A DNA stretch of 24,643 bases from Flavobacteriaceae bacterium (GTDB taxonomy: Bacteria; Bacteroidota; Bacteroidia; Flavobacteriales; Flavobacteriaceae), in assembly GCA_002700405.1 (NCBI GenBank), contig PACY01000029.1, forward strand, positions 14,365 through 39,007, read 5' to 3'. Below, piece by piece: positions 7,111 to 15,126 of the stretch; position 1 is the first letter of the stretch, and every line of letters begins with the position of its first letter. The notes under the pieces were generated by a model. It saw only the letters and a list, made by a program, of their open reading frames with translations. It was not told where the DNA came from and did not search any database. Made by a program: the position numbers and the translations under genes.

Positions 7111-7605
7111 ATGGATTTAGTTACACCCGATATAGGGCTAATTGTATGGACAGGAATTTCCTTTGGCCTTCTATATTTAATTCTTAAAAAATTTGCTTGG
7201 GGCCCAATACTTGGAGCTGTTAATGAAAGAGAACAGTCAATTAAAGACGCTCTTGAGGCAGCAGACAAAGCAAAAGAAGAAATGGAAAGTCTAAAAGCTG
7301 ATAATGAAAAGATTTTAAAAGAAGCAAGAGATGAAAAGGATGCTCTACTCAAAGAAGCAAGAGAAATTAAATCAAAATTAATTTCAGACGCTGAAGAAGA
7401 GGCTAAGTTAAAGTCAAAGAAAATGGTTGATGAAGCAAAAACTGCTATTCAGAATGAAAAAAATTCAGCAATGAATGAATTAAGAAATACAGTTGTTGAT
7501 TTATCAGTTGGTATTGCAGAAAAAGTAATTTCTGAGGAATTAGGAGATAAGGATAAGCAATTAAAAATGATTGAGGATATGTTAGAAGATTCAAAATTAA
7601 AATAA
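7111..7605 (+). CDS. atpF: ATP synthase Fo subunit b
   Basis: A 164-residue protein with one N-terminal membrane helix (about residues 9-27, IVWTGISFGLLYLILKKF). It is followed by the typical WGPILGAVNEREQSIKDALE segment and a long Ala/Glu/Lys-rich coiled coil to about residue 130. Dimeric b forms the peripheral stalk that ties Fo to the delta and alpha subunits. Length and order match bacterial AtpF. The stop codon directly abuts the atpH ATG, so the two are probably translated together. A long antisense open frame inside it is a by-product of the repetitive Lys/Glu codons. Confidence 0.95.
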   Translation: MDLVTPDIGLIVWTGISFGLLYLILKKFAWGPILGAVNEREQSIKDALEAADKAKEEMESLKADNEKILKEARDEKDALLKEAREIKSKLISDAEEEAKLKSKKMVDEAKTAIQNEKNSAMNELRNTVVDLSVGIAEKVISEELGDKDKQLKMIEDMLEDSKLK

Positions 7606-8136
7606 ATGAGGTCTAGAGCAGCTATAAGATATTCAAAGGCTATTTTTCAAATAGCAACTGAGTCAAAGAGTCTTTCTATGGTAAAGAAGGACATGGATGC
7701 AATAATCACTGCTCATAAATCTTCTAATGATTTTAAAAAGTTATTAAAAAACGCTCTTATAAGCTATGCTGATAAGAAAGAAATAATTGTAAACATATTA
7801 TTAAATATGAATGATGACACTAGTAATTTAATAGATCTTTTAATTAAAAATAAAAGGCTGTCAATTATGAATGATGTGGCGGTTGGATTCAATGAAATTT
7901 ATAATCAAAAAAATAATATAGCAAAAGCAACTATTGTTACAGCAATACCAATTTCAGAAGTGGTTAGATCACAGGTTTTAAATAAAATAAAAACACTAAG
8001 TGACAAATCTGTAGAGATTGAAAATATTATTGATAAAACCATTTTAGGAGGTTTTATTCTAAGATTTGAAAATACAGAATATAATGCAAGCTTTTCACAA
8101 AAGCTTAATAAATTAAAAAGTGAACTTATACAATAA
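7606..8136 (+). CDS. atpH: ATP synthase F1 subunit delta
   Basis: A 176-residue protein matching the OSCP/delta family. The N-terminal helical domain begins AAIRYSKAIFQIATE, with NDFKKLLKNALISYADKKEII in the middle. The C-terminal segment has DKTILGGFILRFENTEYNASFSQKLNKL, the usual delta signature. It links the b stalk to the top of the alpha3beta3 head. The ATG at 7606 follows the atpF TAA without a spacer. Delta sequences are poorly conserved, but position between atpF and atpA, length and the GGF motif leave little doubt. Confidence 0.93.
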   Translation: MRSRAAIRYSKAIFQIATESKSLSMVKKDMDAIITAHKSSNDFKKLLKNALISYADKKEIIVNILLNMNDDTSNLIDLLIKNKRLSIMNDVAVGFNEIYNQKNNIAKATIVTAIPISEVVRSQVLNKIKTLSDKSVEIENIIDKTILGGFILRFENTEYNASFSQKLNKLKSELIQ

Positions 8137-8154
8137 AAACGAAATATAGAAAAC

Positions 8155-9729
8155 ATGGCAGAAGTAAATCCTGCTGAGATATCAGCAATTTTAAAAAATC
8201 AACTTTCTAAGCATGAAAGCTCTATATCTCTTGATGAGATAGGAAGTGTATTAAATGTGGGAGACGGTATAGCAAGAGTATATGGGTTATTTAATGCTCA
8301 ATATGGAGAATTAGTTGAATTTTCCAATGGTACACAAGGGATAGTGTTAAACCTAGAAGAAGACAATGTTGGTGTTGTCTTGCTGGGTGTTTCTACAGAA
8401 ATTAAGGAAGGTGATACCGTTAAGAGAACTTCAAGAATTGCATCAGTTAAAGTTGGAGAAGGTATTGTGGGCAGAGTAGTAGATACATTAGGAAATCCAA
8501 TAGATGGAAAGGGAGATATAAAGGGAGAACTTTATGAAATGCCTTTAGAAAGAAAAGCCCCAGGGGTTATATATAGACAGCCCGTTAACGAACCATTACA
8601 GACTGGAATAAAATCTGTGGATGCAATGATCCCAATTGGAAGAGGTCAAAGAGAATTAGTAATTGGAGATAGACAAACAGGAAAAACAACGGTATGCATA
8701 GACACAATATTAAACCAAAAGGAATTTTTTGATGCTGGAGAACCTGTATATTGTATATACGTAGCCATTGGGCAAAAGGCTTCAACTGTTGCAGGTATTG
8801 CCAAAATTTTAGAAGATAAGGGAGCCTTAGCTTATACTACTATTGTTGCCGCAAATGCATCAGATCCTGCAGCTATGCAAGTATATGCTCCTTTTACTGG
8901 AGCTTCTATTGGAGAGTATTTTAGAGACACAGGAAGGCCTGCTCTTATTATATACGATGATTTATCTAAACAAGCAGTTGCTTATCGAGAAATTTCATTA
9001 TTATTAAGAAGACCGCCTGGTAGAGAGGCTTATCCAGGAGATGTTTTTTATCTTCATTCAAGACTATTAGAACGAGCTGCCAAAGTGATTAATGATGATT
9101 CAATTGCAAAGAACATGAATGACCTACCTGGATCGCTACAACCTATAGTTAAAGGAGGAGGCTCCTTGACTGCTTTGCCAATTATTGAGACTCAAGCTGG
9201 AGATGTTTCCGCATACATACCTACAAATGTTATTTCAATTACTGATGGACAAATATTTTTAGAATCCGATCTATTTAATTCAGGAGTTAGACCTGCAATT
9301 AACGTTGGAATTTCTGTTTCTAGAGTGGGAGGTTCTGCACAAATAAAGTCTATGAAAAAAGTGGCAGGAACATTAAAATTAGACCAGGCTCAATTTCGTG
9401 AATTAGAAGCTTTTGCAAAATTTGGATCAGATCTTGATGCTGCCACGTTAGGGGTAATTGAAAAAGGAAGAAGAAATGTTGAAATTTTAAAACAAGCTCA
9501 AAATGATCCATTTAAAGTTGAGGATCAGGTAGCCATTATATATGCAGGGTCTAAAAATTTACTTAGAGATGTGCCTGTAGATAAGATAAAAGAATTTGAG
9601 ACTGAATATATTGAATTGCTTAATAACAAGCATTCAAAAGTTTTAAGTGAAATCAAGCAAGGAAAATTAACAGATGATATTATCAGCACTCTAGAGAAAG
9701 TCTGTAGTGAGCTAACATCTAAATATTAA
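8155..9729 (+). CDS. atpA: ATP synthase F1 subunit alpha
   Basis: A 524-residue protein that is full length for the family. It has the beta-barrel N-terminal domain, the P-loop GDRQTGKT at residues 171-178, the segment FRDTGRPALIIYDDLSKQAVAYR near 256-278, and the arginine finger Arg390 in VSRVGGSAQ. Compared with the short E. coli loop it has an insertion of about 15 residues around 312-336 (DSIAKNMNDLPGSLQPIVKGGG), as I recall for other Bacteroidota. Alpha carries the non-catalytic nucleotide sites of the F1 head. The catalytic beta subunit (atpD) is not in this window. Confidence 0.98.
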   Translation: MAEVNPAEISAILKNQLSKHESSISLDEIGSVLNVGDGIARVYGLFNAQYGELVEFSNGTQGIVLNLEEDNVGVVLLGVSTEIKEGDTVKRTSRIASVKVGEGIVGRVVDTLGNPIDGKGDIKGELYEMPLERKAPGVIYRQPVNEPLQTGIKSVDAMIPIGRGQRELVIGDRQTGKTTVCIDTILNQKEFFDAGEPVYCIYVAIGQKASTVAGIAKILEDKGALAYTTIVAANASDPAAMQVYAPFTGASIGEYFRDTGRPALIIYDDLSKQAVAYREISLLLRRPPGREAYPGDVFYLHSRLLERAAKVINDDSIAKNMNDLPGSLQPIVKGGGSLTALPIIETQAGDVSAYIPTNVISITDGQIFLESDLFNSGVRPAINVGISVSRVGGSAQIKSMKKVAGTLKLDQAQFRELEAFAKFGSDLDAATLGVIEKGRRNVEILKQAQNDPFKVEDQVAIIYAGSKNLLRDVPVDKIKEFETEYIELLNNKHSKVLSEIKQGKLTDDIISTLEKVCSELTSKY

Positions 9730-9735
9730 TATACT

Positions 9736-10587
9736 ATGGCTAACTTAAAAGAAATTAGAAATAGAATTTCTTCAGTTTCTTCTACTATGCAGATTACAAG
9801 TGCCATGAAAATGGTTTCAGCAGCTAAACTTAAAAAAGCTCAGGATGCTATTGTAGCCATGAGACCATACTCAAATAAGTTAACAGGGATATTAAAAGAC
9901 TTGTCTTCTTCAATTGATTCAGATAATATTTTTATTCAAAATAGACCAACTAATAAAACCCTAATCGTATGCATTACTTCTAACAGAGGTCTCTGTGGAG
10001 GTTTTAATTCTAATATTATTAAAGAATGTATTGAGATAGCAAACGAGAAAAGTAGTCAAGAACTATCTTTCTTATGTATAGGGAAAAAAGGAAGTGATGT
10101 ATTATCAAAAAAATATAATGTTGTTATAACTAATAATGAGATATATGATGATTTATCTTTTGATAATGTTAAAAAAATAGCAGACCTATTAATTGAAAAA
10201 TTTGTTGAACAAGAATATGATAAAATACAAATAGTATATAATAGATTTAAAAATGCAGCTACTCAAATTGTCACAAAAGAACAATTTTTGCCTATTTCAC
10301 CAGATGAGAGTCAGGAAGAGAATAATCAGGATTATATTTTTGAACCATCAAAAACAGAGATTGTAAATGAGCTAATTCCTAAATCTCTTAGAACACAGTT
10401 ATTCAAATCACTACGCGATTCTTATGCTAGTGAACATGGCGCGCGTATGACAGCAATGCATAAGGCAACGGACAATGCAACGGAACTAAGAGATCAACTA
10501 AAACTGACATATAATAAAGCAAGGCAAGCAGCTATTACAAATGAGATTTTAGAAATTGTTGGCGGGGCTGAAGCTCTCAATAATTAA
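9736..10587 (+). CDS. atpG: ATP synthase F1 subunit gamma
   Basis: A 283-residue rotor shaft subunit. Both ends that form the coiled coil inside the alpha3beta3 head are typical: the N-terminus NLKEIRNRISSVSSTMQITS then AMKMVSAAKLKKAQ, and the C-terminus KATDNATELRDQLKLTYNKA then RQAAITNEILEIVGGAEAL. The middle has ITSNRGLCGGFNSNI. It starts 6 bases after atpA and is the last gene of this operon. The usual next genes atpD and atpC are missing, which is normal for Bacteroidota, where they form a separate locus together. A 68-base gap follows and I see no hairpin terminator in it. Confidence 0.97.
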   Translation: MANLKEIRNRISSVSSTMQITSAMKMVSAAKLKKAQDAIVAMRPYSNKLTGILKDLSSSIDSDNIFIQNRPTNKTLIVCITSNRGLCGGFNSNIIKECIEIANEKSSQELSFLCIGKKGSDVLSKKYNVVITNNEIYDDLSFDNVKKIADLLIEKFVEQEYDKIQIVYNRFKNAATQIVTKEQFLPISPDESQEENNQDYIFEPSKTEIVNELIPKSLRTQLFKSLRDSYASEHGARMTAMHKATDNATELRDQLKLTYNKARQAAITNEILEIVGGAEALNN

Positions 10588-10603
10588 AACATCTACTACA
10601 GGC

Positions 10604-10636
10604 TTTTGCATTCCTATAATTATTAGTTTAATTTTA
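10604..10636 (+). promoter_or_regulatory. Weak promoter candidate for the flippase gene
   Basis: TTTTG at 10604-10608, a 20-base spacer and TAATTTTA at 10629-10636 match the Bacteroidota pattern except for the last base of the -7 box (A instead of G). A start near 10642 would leave a very short leader before the TTG at 10656. Read-through from atpG is the alternative. Confidence 0.3.
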
Positions 10637-10655
10637 GATTATAAAGAAACATAAT

Positions 10656-12128
10656 TTGAAAAAATTAGTTCAACTTTTTAAGCAAACATTCATATATGGC
10701 TTAGCAACAGTATTCCCTAGAATAATAAGTGTTTTATTGGTTAGGGTACATACAGATAAGGCTGTATTAGAAAATGTGTCAGACTATGGAAACTTGTCTT
10801 TAATATTTTCATATGTAATTCTCTTTAATGTCATTTTGTCGTATGGTTTAGAAACAAGTTTTTTTAGATTTTTTAATAATGATTCTAATAAAGAAGATGT
10901 ATTAAGCACTTCGTCTATATCAATTATTTTTACATCATTTCTATTTTTCTCTATTACATCAATTTTTAAGTTTGAAATATCTGAGTTTACAGGGATAGAG
11001 GCTCAATACTTAACTCTAGTTTTATGGATATTAGTTTTAGACGCTTTAGTTGTTATCCCATTTGCATATTTAAGGGCAAAAGGGAATGCTATAAAATATT
11101 CTATTATAAAAATAGTTAATGTATTAGTATATTTTTCTTTAAATATTTTTCTACTAATTTTTCTTAAACAACTGGCAATAAACAATAGCCTGCTAGATCA
11201 AATATATGTTCCAAACTATGAAATTAGCTACATATTCATTGCCAATTTAATTGCAAGTGCTACAACCTTATTTTTATTAATTCCATTTTACTTTAAGATT
11301 AATTATAAACTAAATATTGATTTATTAAAGAAAATGTTGACCTATGCTTTTCCAATTCTTATTTCTGGCCTTGCTTATTCAATTAATGAGACTTTTGATA
11401 AAATTCTATTAGATTTTATTTTGCCAGAATCTATAGCTAAAAATCAGATAGGAATGTACGCCGCTTGCTATAAGCTAGCATTATTTATGACCTTGTTTTC
11501 AACAGCATATAAACTAGGGATTGAGCCATTTTTCTTTAAAGAAGCTCAAGAAAAATCACCTCAAAAAACATATGCTTTAATATTAGAAGTTTTCGTTATT
11601 TTAGGATGCTCTTTGTTTTTAACTGTTATTGTCTTCGCAGATTTATTGAAGATAGTTTTTATAGGAGATCCAGAATATTGGCAAGCAATGAAAATAGTTC
11701 CCATTATTTTATTAGCAAATTTTTGCCTAGGAATTTATCAGAACCTATCGGTATGGTATAAGATAACCGATAAAACTAAATTTGGGGCTTATATTTCAGT
11801 TTGTGGAGCAATAATTACGCTGTTTTTGAATATTCTTTTAATACCAAGCTATGGCTATGTAGGCTCAGCAGTTGCTACTCTTTCCGCGTATTTATCTATG
11901 GCAATTATTTCATATTTTCTTGGCAAGAGGCATTATCCTATCCCTTATAAAACAAGTAAATTAAGTTTTTATATTATTTTTGTAGTAATCCTATCTATTA
12001 CATCTTTCTATTTTTTTAGAGGCAATATTTATATTGGCATAGCTTGTTTATTGTTATTTAATATGACAATTTTAGTAGTTGAAAAATCAAGTATTCGTTT
12101 ATTAATTAAAGGATTTAATGAAAATTAA
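10656..12128 (+). CDS. Wzx-type oligosaccharide flippase / polysaccharide biosynthesis membrane protein
   Basis: A 490-residue protein with some 12-14 hydrophobic segments across its whole length. It begins LVQLFKQTFIYGLATVFPRI, the usual opening of the polysaccharide biosynthesis / MOP-superfamily flippases. A central block reads NQIGMYAACYKLALFMTLFSTAYKLGIEPFFFKEA, as in bacteroidotal members. These proteins move lipid-linked sugars across the inner membrane for O-antigen, capsule or exopolysaccharide assembly. The substrate cannot be told; the distant GT9 at 735 may serve the same surface glycan. Start TTG 10656 gives a basic N-terminus directly before the first helix. The 3' end overlaps dut by 11 bases. 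Confidence 0.85.
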   Translation: MKKLVQLFKQTFIYGLATVFPRIISVLLVRVHTDKAVLENVSDYGNLSLIFSYVILFNVILSYGLETSFFRFFNNDSNKEDVLSTSSISIIFTSFLFFSITSIFKFEISEFTGIEAQYLTLVLWILVLDALVVIPFAYLRAKGNAIKYSIIKIVNVLVYFSLNIFLLIFLKQLAINNSLLDQIYVPNYEISYIFIANLIASATTLFLLIPFYFKINYKLNIDLLKKMLTYAFPILISGLAYSINETFDKILLDFILPESIAKNQIGMYAACYKLALFMTLFSTAYKLGIEPFFFKEAQEKSPQKTYALILEVFVILGCSLFLTVIVFADLLKIVFIGDPEYWQAMKIVPIILLANFCLGIYQNLSVWYKITDKTKFGAYISVCGAIITLFLNILLIPSYGYVGSAVATLSAYLSMAIISYFLGKRHYPIPYKTSKLSFYIIFVVILSITSFYFFRGNIYIGIACLLLFNMTILVVEKSSIRLLIKGFNEN

Positions 12129-12549
12129 AATTATAAATAAATCACCTCACAGTTTACCTAAATATGAAACAGAGAATTCTGCTGGAATGGATATTAAGGC
12201 CTTTATTGACAAGAGCATTATTTTAAAACCTATGGAACGAATTGTTGTGGGAACAGGCCTATATTTATCTTTACCTATGGGTTTTGAGGCTCAAGTTAGA
12301 CCTAGAAGTGGGTTAGCAATAAAAAATGGGATTACAGTATTGAATTCGCCAGGGACAATTGACGCTGATTATAGAGGCGAGGTAGGAGTCATTTTAGTTA
12401 ATTTATCAAAAGATATTTTTACAATAAATGATGGTGATAGAATTGCTCAACTAATTATTGCTGAGCACTCATCTATTAAATGGGAAGAGGTTAAAAAATT
12501 AAATAAATCAAATCGTGGATCATCCGGGTTTGGCAGTACAGGAATATAG
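12118..12549 (+). CDS. dut: dUTP diphosphatase (dUTPase)
   Basis: A 143-residue trimeric-type dUTPase with all five motifs: AGMDIKA (22-28), PRSGLA (62-67), GTIDADYRGE (79-88, catalytic Asp84), GDRIAQLI (106-113) and RGSSGFGSTG (133-142). It hydrolyses dUTP to dUMP and pyrophosphate, which keeps uracil out of DNA and supplies dTMP synthesis. The ATG lies inside the end of the flippase gene, with AAAGGA 4 bases upstream, one of the few Shine-Dalgarno-like stretches in this window. The overlap suggests coupled translation. Pairing of a flippase gene with dut is, as I recall, a conserved flavobacterial order without an obvious functional link. Confidence 0.97.
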   Translation: MKIKIINKSPHSLPKYETENSAGMDIKAFIDKSIILKPMERIVVGTGLYLSLPMGFEAQVRPRSGLAIKNGITVLNSPGTIDADYRGEVGVILVNLSKDIFTINDGDRIAQLIIAEHSSIKWEEVKKLNKSNRGSSGFGSTGI

Positions 12550-12563
12550 ACACTAATGATTAA

Positions 12564-13391
12564 ATGAAAAGATCAAAATATTTAATACTGATAATACTTC
12601 TAGGGTTTAGCTCATGTGCTTTGAAAAAGGAATATGTAATTGGGGATAATAAGCGACTAACCGCTAAAAAAATTGTAAAAATTATTAACGAGAATGAACA
12701 TGATATTAAAACATTTCAGGCACGAGCTAGAATAGATTATTTTAGAAAAAATAAAGTTAAAACAAACACTGCAACAATTAGAATATTGTCAGGAGAAAAA
12801 ATTTGGATTAGCGCACCTCTTGGCGCGATTAGGCTTCTAATAACCAATGATTCAATTAAGTACTACAACAAGCTTGAGAGAAATTATATAAAAACAAGTT
12901 TTGCATATATAGAAAATATTATTGGTTTAAACATTACTTATGAAATGTTAGAAAAACTGCTTTTTGGCCAGCCAGTGCTAGCATTAAATCCAAAAGATTT
13001 TGCGAAGAAATTAAACATGGAAAACAGCCAATATGAAGATAAATTACGTTCATATATTTTTAAAAAATTAATTGATTATGAGGGAACTCAATTACAAGGG
13101 TTATTTTATGTTAATCCATATAATTTCAAATTAAATAGTCAAAAATTCTTCGATTATAATGATAAAACAACCAGCTCTATTGGCGCAGTTTCTAATGACA
13201 TTCAAAAAACATTTAGTATAAATTACAAGGCCTACAATAGCATAAACAAACATATATACCCTAGAAAAATTTTATTTTTAGACTGGGACAATAAATCAAT
13301 TAATATTGATATGAAGTCTGTGATTATTGATAAAAAATTAAATATACCATTTAGAATCCCTAAGGGATATAGCCAGGTAATTGTTGATTAA
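12564..13391 (+). CDS. DUF4292 lipoprotein with LolB-like features
   Basis: A 275-residue lipoprotein. The signal peptide ends LLGFSSC with lipid-carrying Cys18. The mature part matches what is expected of DUF4292 in Bacteroidota. Residues about 50-140 read like a LolB/LolA-type beta half-barrel: FQARARIDYF, a strand with KIWISAPLGAIRLLI (Pro85-Leu86-Gly87), then Y-x-TS-x-x-Y near 109-115 and GLNITYEMLEKLLFGQP at 121-137. The order PLG, Tyr-rich strand, helix ending in a hydrophobic-Gly-x-Pro motif is that of LolB, which receives lipoproteins at the outer membrane. This similarity is my own pattern match, not a proven assignment. The gene lies between dut and the EnvC-like gene, ending 1 base before the latter's start, probably in one operon. 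Confidence 0.75.
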   Translation: MKRSKYLILIILLGFSSCALKKEYVIGDNKRLTAKKIVKIINENEHDIKTFQARARIDYFRKNKVKTNTATIRILSGEKIWISAPLGAIRLLITNDSIKYYNKLERNYIKTSFAYIENIIGLNITYEMLEKLLFGQPVLALNPKDFAKKLNMENSQYEDKLRSYIFKKLIDYEGTQLQGLFYVNPYNFKLNSQKFFDYNDKTTSSIGAVSNDIQKTFSINYKAYNSINKHIYPRKILFLDWDNKSINIDMKSVIIDKKLNIPFRIPKGYSQVIVD

Positions 13392-13392
13392 T

Positions 13393-14589
13393 ATGATGAG
13401 ATATTTTCTAGCCTTACTGTTTTGCCTTTCTTTCTTTTCCAATCAAGCATTATTCTCCCAGACTAAATCTGATCTAGAACAAAAAAAACAGCAGTTAGCT
13501 GCTGATATAAAAAATATAGAGCTATTAATTGATAAATCTATAAATAAGAAAAGAGAGTTACTTACTAATGTAGAGAATCTAAGATTTAAAATTAAACTTC
13601 AACAAGATTTAATCATAAATATTAATAATCAATTAAATTTAATTGTAGAAGAAATTAAGACAAACAACATTGAATTAAACACCCTTTTAAGTAAACAAAA
13701 AAAAATCAAGAAAGATTATGCAGCAATGGTGCTTAAGTCTTATAAACATAAGTCAAATATTAATAAAATTATGTTTGTTTTTTCAGCAAATAATTTTACG
13801 CAGGCATATAAGAGACTCCAATATTATAAGCAATATATAAAATATAAGGACAGGCAAATTAAAGAGATAAAACTTACTACTAAGTTAATTGATGAAGTTT
13901 TAGGAAGCCTAGAATTGCAAAAGGAAGCAAAGCAATTGTTAGTTATAGAAAATCAAAAAATAAAAACCACATTGGACAATGAAAATTTAATGCAAGAAAA
14001 TATTATTAAGGAGATAAAGAAGGATGAAAAAAGATATAGTAATCAAATTAAGGTTAAACAAAAACAAACTCTAGAAATTGATAATAAAATAGAAAAAATA
14101 ATTGCTGAGGCCACTGCAAAGGCTAATAATAAATTGCCAGAGTTTAAATTAACTGAAGAGGCCAAATTGATTTCAAAAAAGTTTAATGAAAATAAAGGTA
14201 AGTTACCCTGGCCAGTTGAAAAAGGATTAGTAATCTTGAGATATGGCCGCCAACCACACCCAATAGTTAAGACTACTACTATACAAAGTAATGGTGTGAG
14301 AATTTTAACTAGCGAAAATCAAGAGGTAAGATCGATTTTTGATGGAATGGTATATTCAATAATAGTTTCTAAAAATGGAAGTCATGCAGTTTTAATTCAA
14401 CATGGGAATTTTTTCAGTGTTTATAAAAACCTTTCAGAAATCTTTGTAAAAAAAGGAGATATTTTATTTACTAAGCAAGCAATAGGTAAATTGATGAAAA
14501 ACAAGTCTTCAGGACAGACTATATTGAATTTTAGTATTTTTAATAATGGGTCCACTGAAAACCCATCATCATGGATTTATAAACTTTAA
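13393..14589 (+). CDS. EnvC-like murein hydrolase activator (degenerate LytM/M23 domain)
   Basis: A 398-residue periplasmic protein. The signal peptide is MMRYFLALLFCLSFFSNQAL and is followed by a long Lys/Glu/Ile-rich coiled coil to about residue 255. A C-terminal LytM/M23 fold starts at GKLPWPVEKGLVILRYGRQPHP. The zinc ligands of active M23 peptidases are gone: the first His/Asp pair lies in TTIQSNGVRIL, the YxHL position reads YKNL and the LHFE position reads LNFS. As in E. coli EnvC, such a domain would switch on cell-wall amidases at division rather than cut the wall itself. The frame runs back to TTG 13381, but ATG 13393, just after the preceding stop, gives the cleaner signal peptide. 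It converges on the thioesterase gene with 3 bases between stops. Confidence 0.85.
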   Translation: MMRYFLALLFCLSFFSNQALFSQTKSDLEQKKQQLAADIKNIELLIDKSINKKRELLTNVENLRFKIKLQQDLIININNQLNLIVEEIKTNNIELNTLLSKQKKIKKDYAAMVLKSYKHKSNINKIMFVFSANNFTQAYKRLQYYKQYIKYKDRQIKEIKLTTKLIDEVLGSLELQKEAKQLLVIENQKIKTTLDNENLMQENIIKEIKKDEKRYSNQIKVKQKQTLEIDNKIEKIIAEATAKANNKLPEFKLTEEAKLISKKFNENKGKLPWPVEKGLVILRYGRQPHPIVKTTTIQSNGVRILTSENQEVRSIFDGMVYSIIVSKNGSHAVLIQHGNFFSVYKNLSEIFVKKGDILFTKQAIGKLMKNKSSGQTILNFSIFNNGSTENPSSWIYKL

Positions 14590-14592
14590 TAT

Positions 14593-15099
14593 TTAGCTGA
14601 AAAGCGCCATTAATTCACTAGCGTCTTTCGCCTTCATTTTTCCTGCCAGAACTAAGCTCAGCTGTCTTCTTCTTAGGGCTCCATCATAACGTTTTTGCTC
14701 TTCTTCTGACTCAGGCTTTATCTTATCTACAGGAATTGGTTTGCCATTTATGTCAACTGCAACAAATGTATATATAGCTTCATTTGCCTTAATTTGCTCA
14801 CCTTCAGGGCTATCAATCCAAACATCAATATATACTTCCATTGACGAGTTAAATACTCTAGAAACTTTTGCTTGAATTGTAACTGTGCTACCTAATGTTA
14901 TAGCTCGGTCAAATGAAACATGATTTACCGAGCTAGTTACAACAATTTGTTTAGAATGCCTGCTTGCAGAAATACTAGCAGCTCTATCCATTCTTGCTAG
15001 TAGTTCACCTCCAAATAAATTGTTTAACTGATTAGTTTCTCCAGGCAGTACTGAATTAGTCATTATTGTTAAGGATGCTTTAGGAGATTTTATATTCAT
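14593..15099 (-). CDS. Hotdog-fold acyl-CoA thioesterase
   Basis: A 168-residue single-hotdog thioesterase of the YciA/BACH-like family. Visible features are VLPGETNQLNNLFGGELLARMD (Asn23, Gly30-Gly31, Asp38), then ASRH, VVTSSVNHVSFDRAITLG and the strand SSMEVYIDVWID. These fit the family consensus of TN-x-x-x-x-LFGG, D, and VT-S-V-(D/N)-x-V-F. It should hydrolyse acyl-CoA to free acid and CoA in the cytoplasm; the chain length preferred cannot be told. The C-terminal helix (RRRQLSLVLAGKMKAKDASE) is family-typical. It is the last of three minus-strand genes, 27 bases after the SPOR protein gene. Confidence 0.88.
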   Translation of the reverse strand: MNIKSPKASLTIMTNSVLPGETNQLNNLFGGELLARMDRAASISASRHSKQIVVTSSVNHVSFDRAITLGSTVTIQAKVSRVFNSSMEVYIDVWIDSPEGEQIKANEAIYTFVAVDINGKPIPVDKIKPESEEEQKRYDGALRRRQLSLVLAGKMKAKDASELMALFS

Positions 15100-15126
15100 T
15101 ATATTATTTTGAGAAAAAGCTGATTT

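Noticed and set aside
7089..7352. 87-residue Ser/Ala-rich antisense frame in atpF
   Set aside because: The Ser/Ala repeats mirror the Glu/Lys/Ala codons of the AtpF coiled coil, a common artefact opposite coiled coils.
10588..10655. Rho-independent terminator after atpG
   Set aside because: I looked for a GC stem with a T-run in the 68-base gap and found none; only a weak promoter candidate is visible.
14218..14589. Active M23 endopeptidase domain
   Set aside because: The fold is present but the zinc-binding His/Asp and HxH positions are replaced, so it is called an EnvC-like activator instead.
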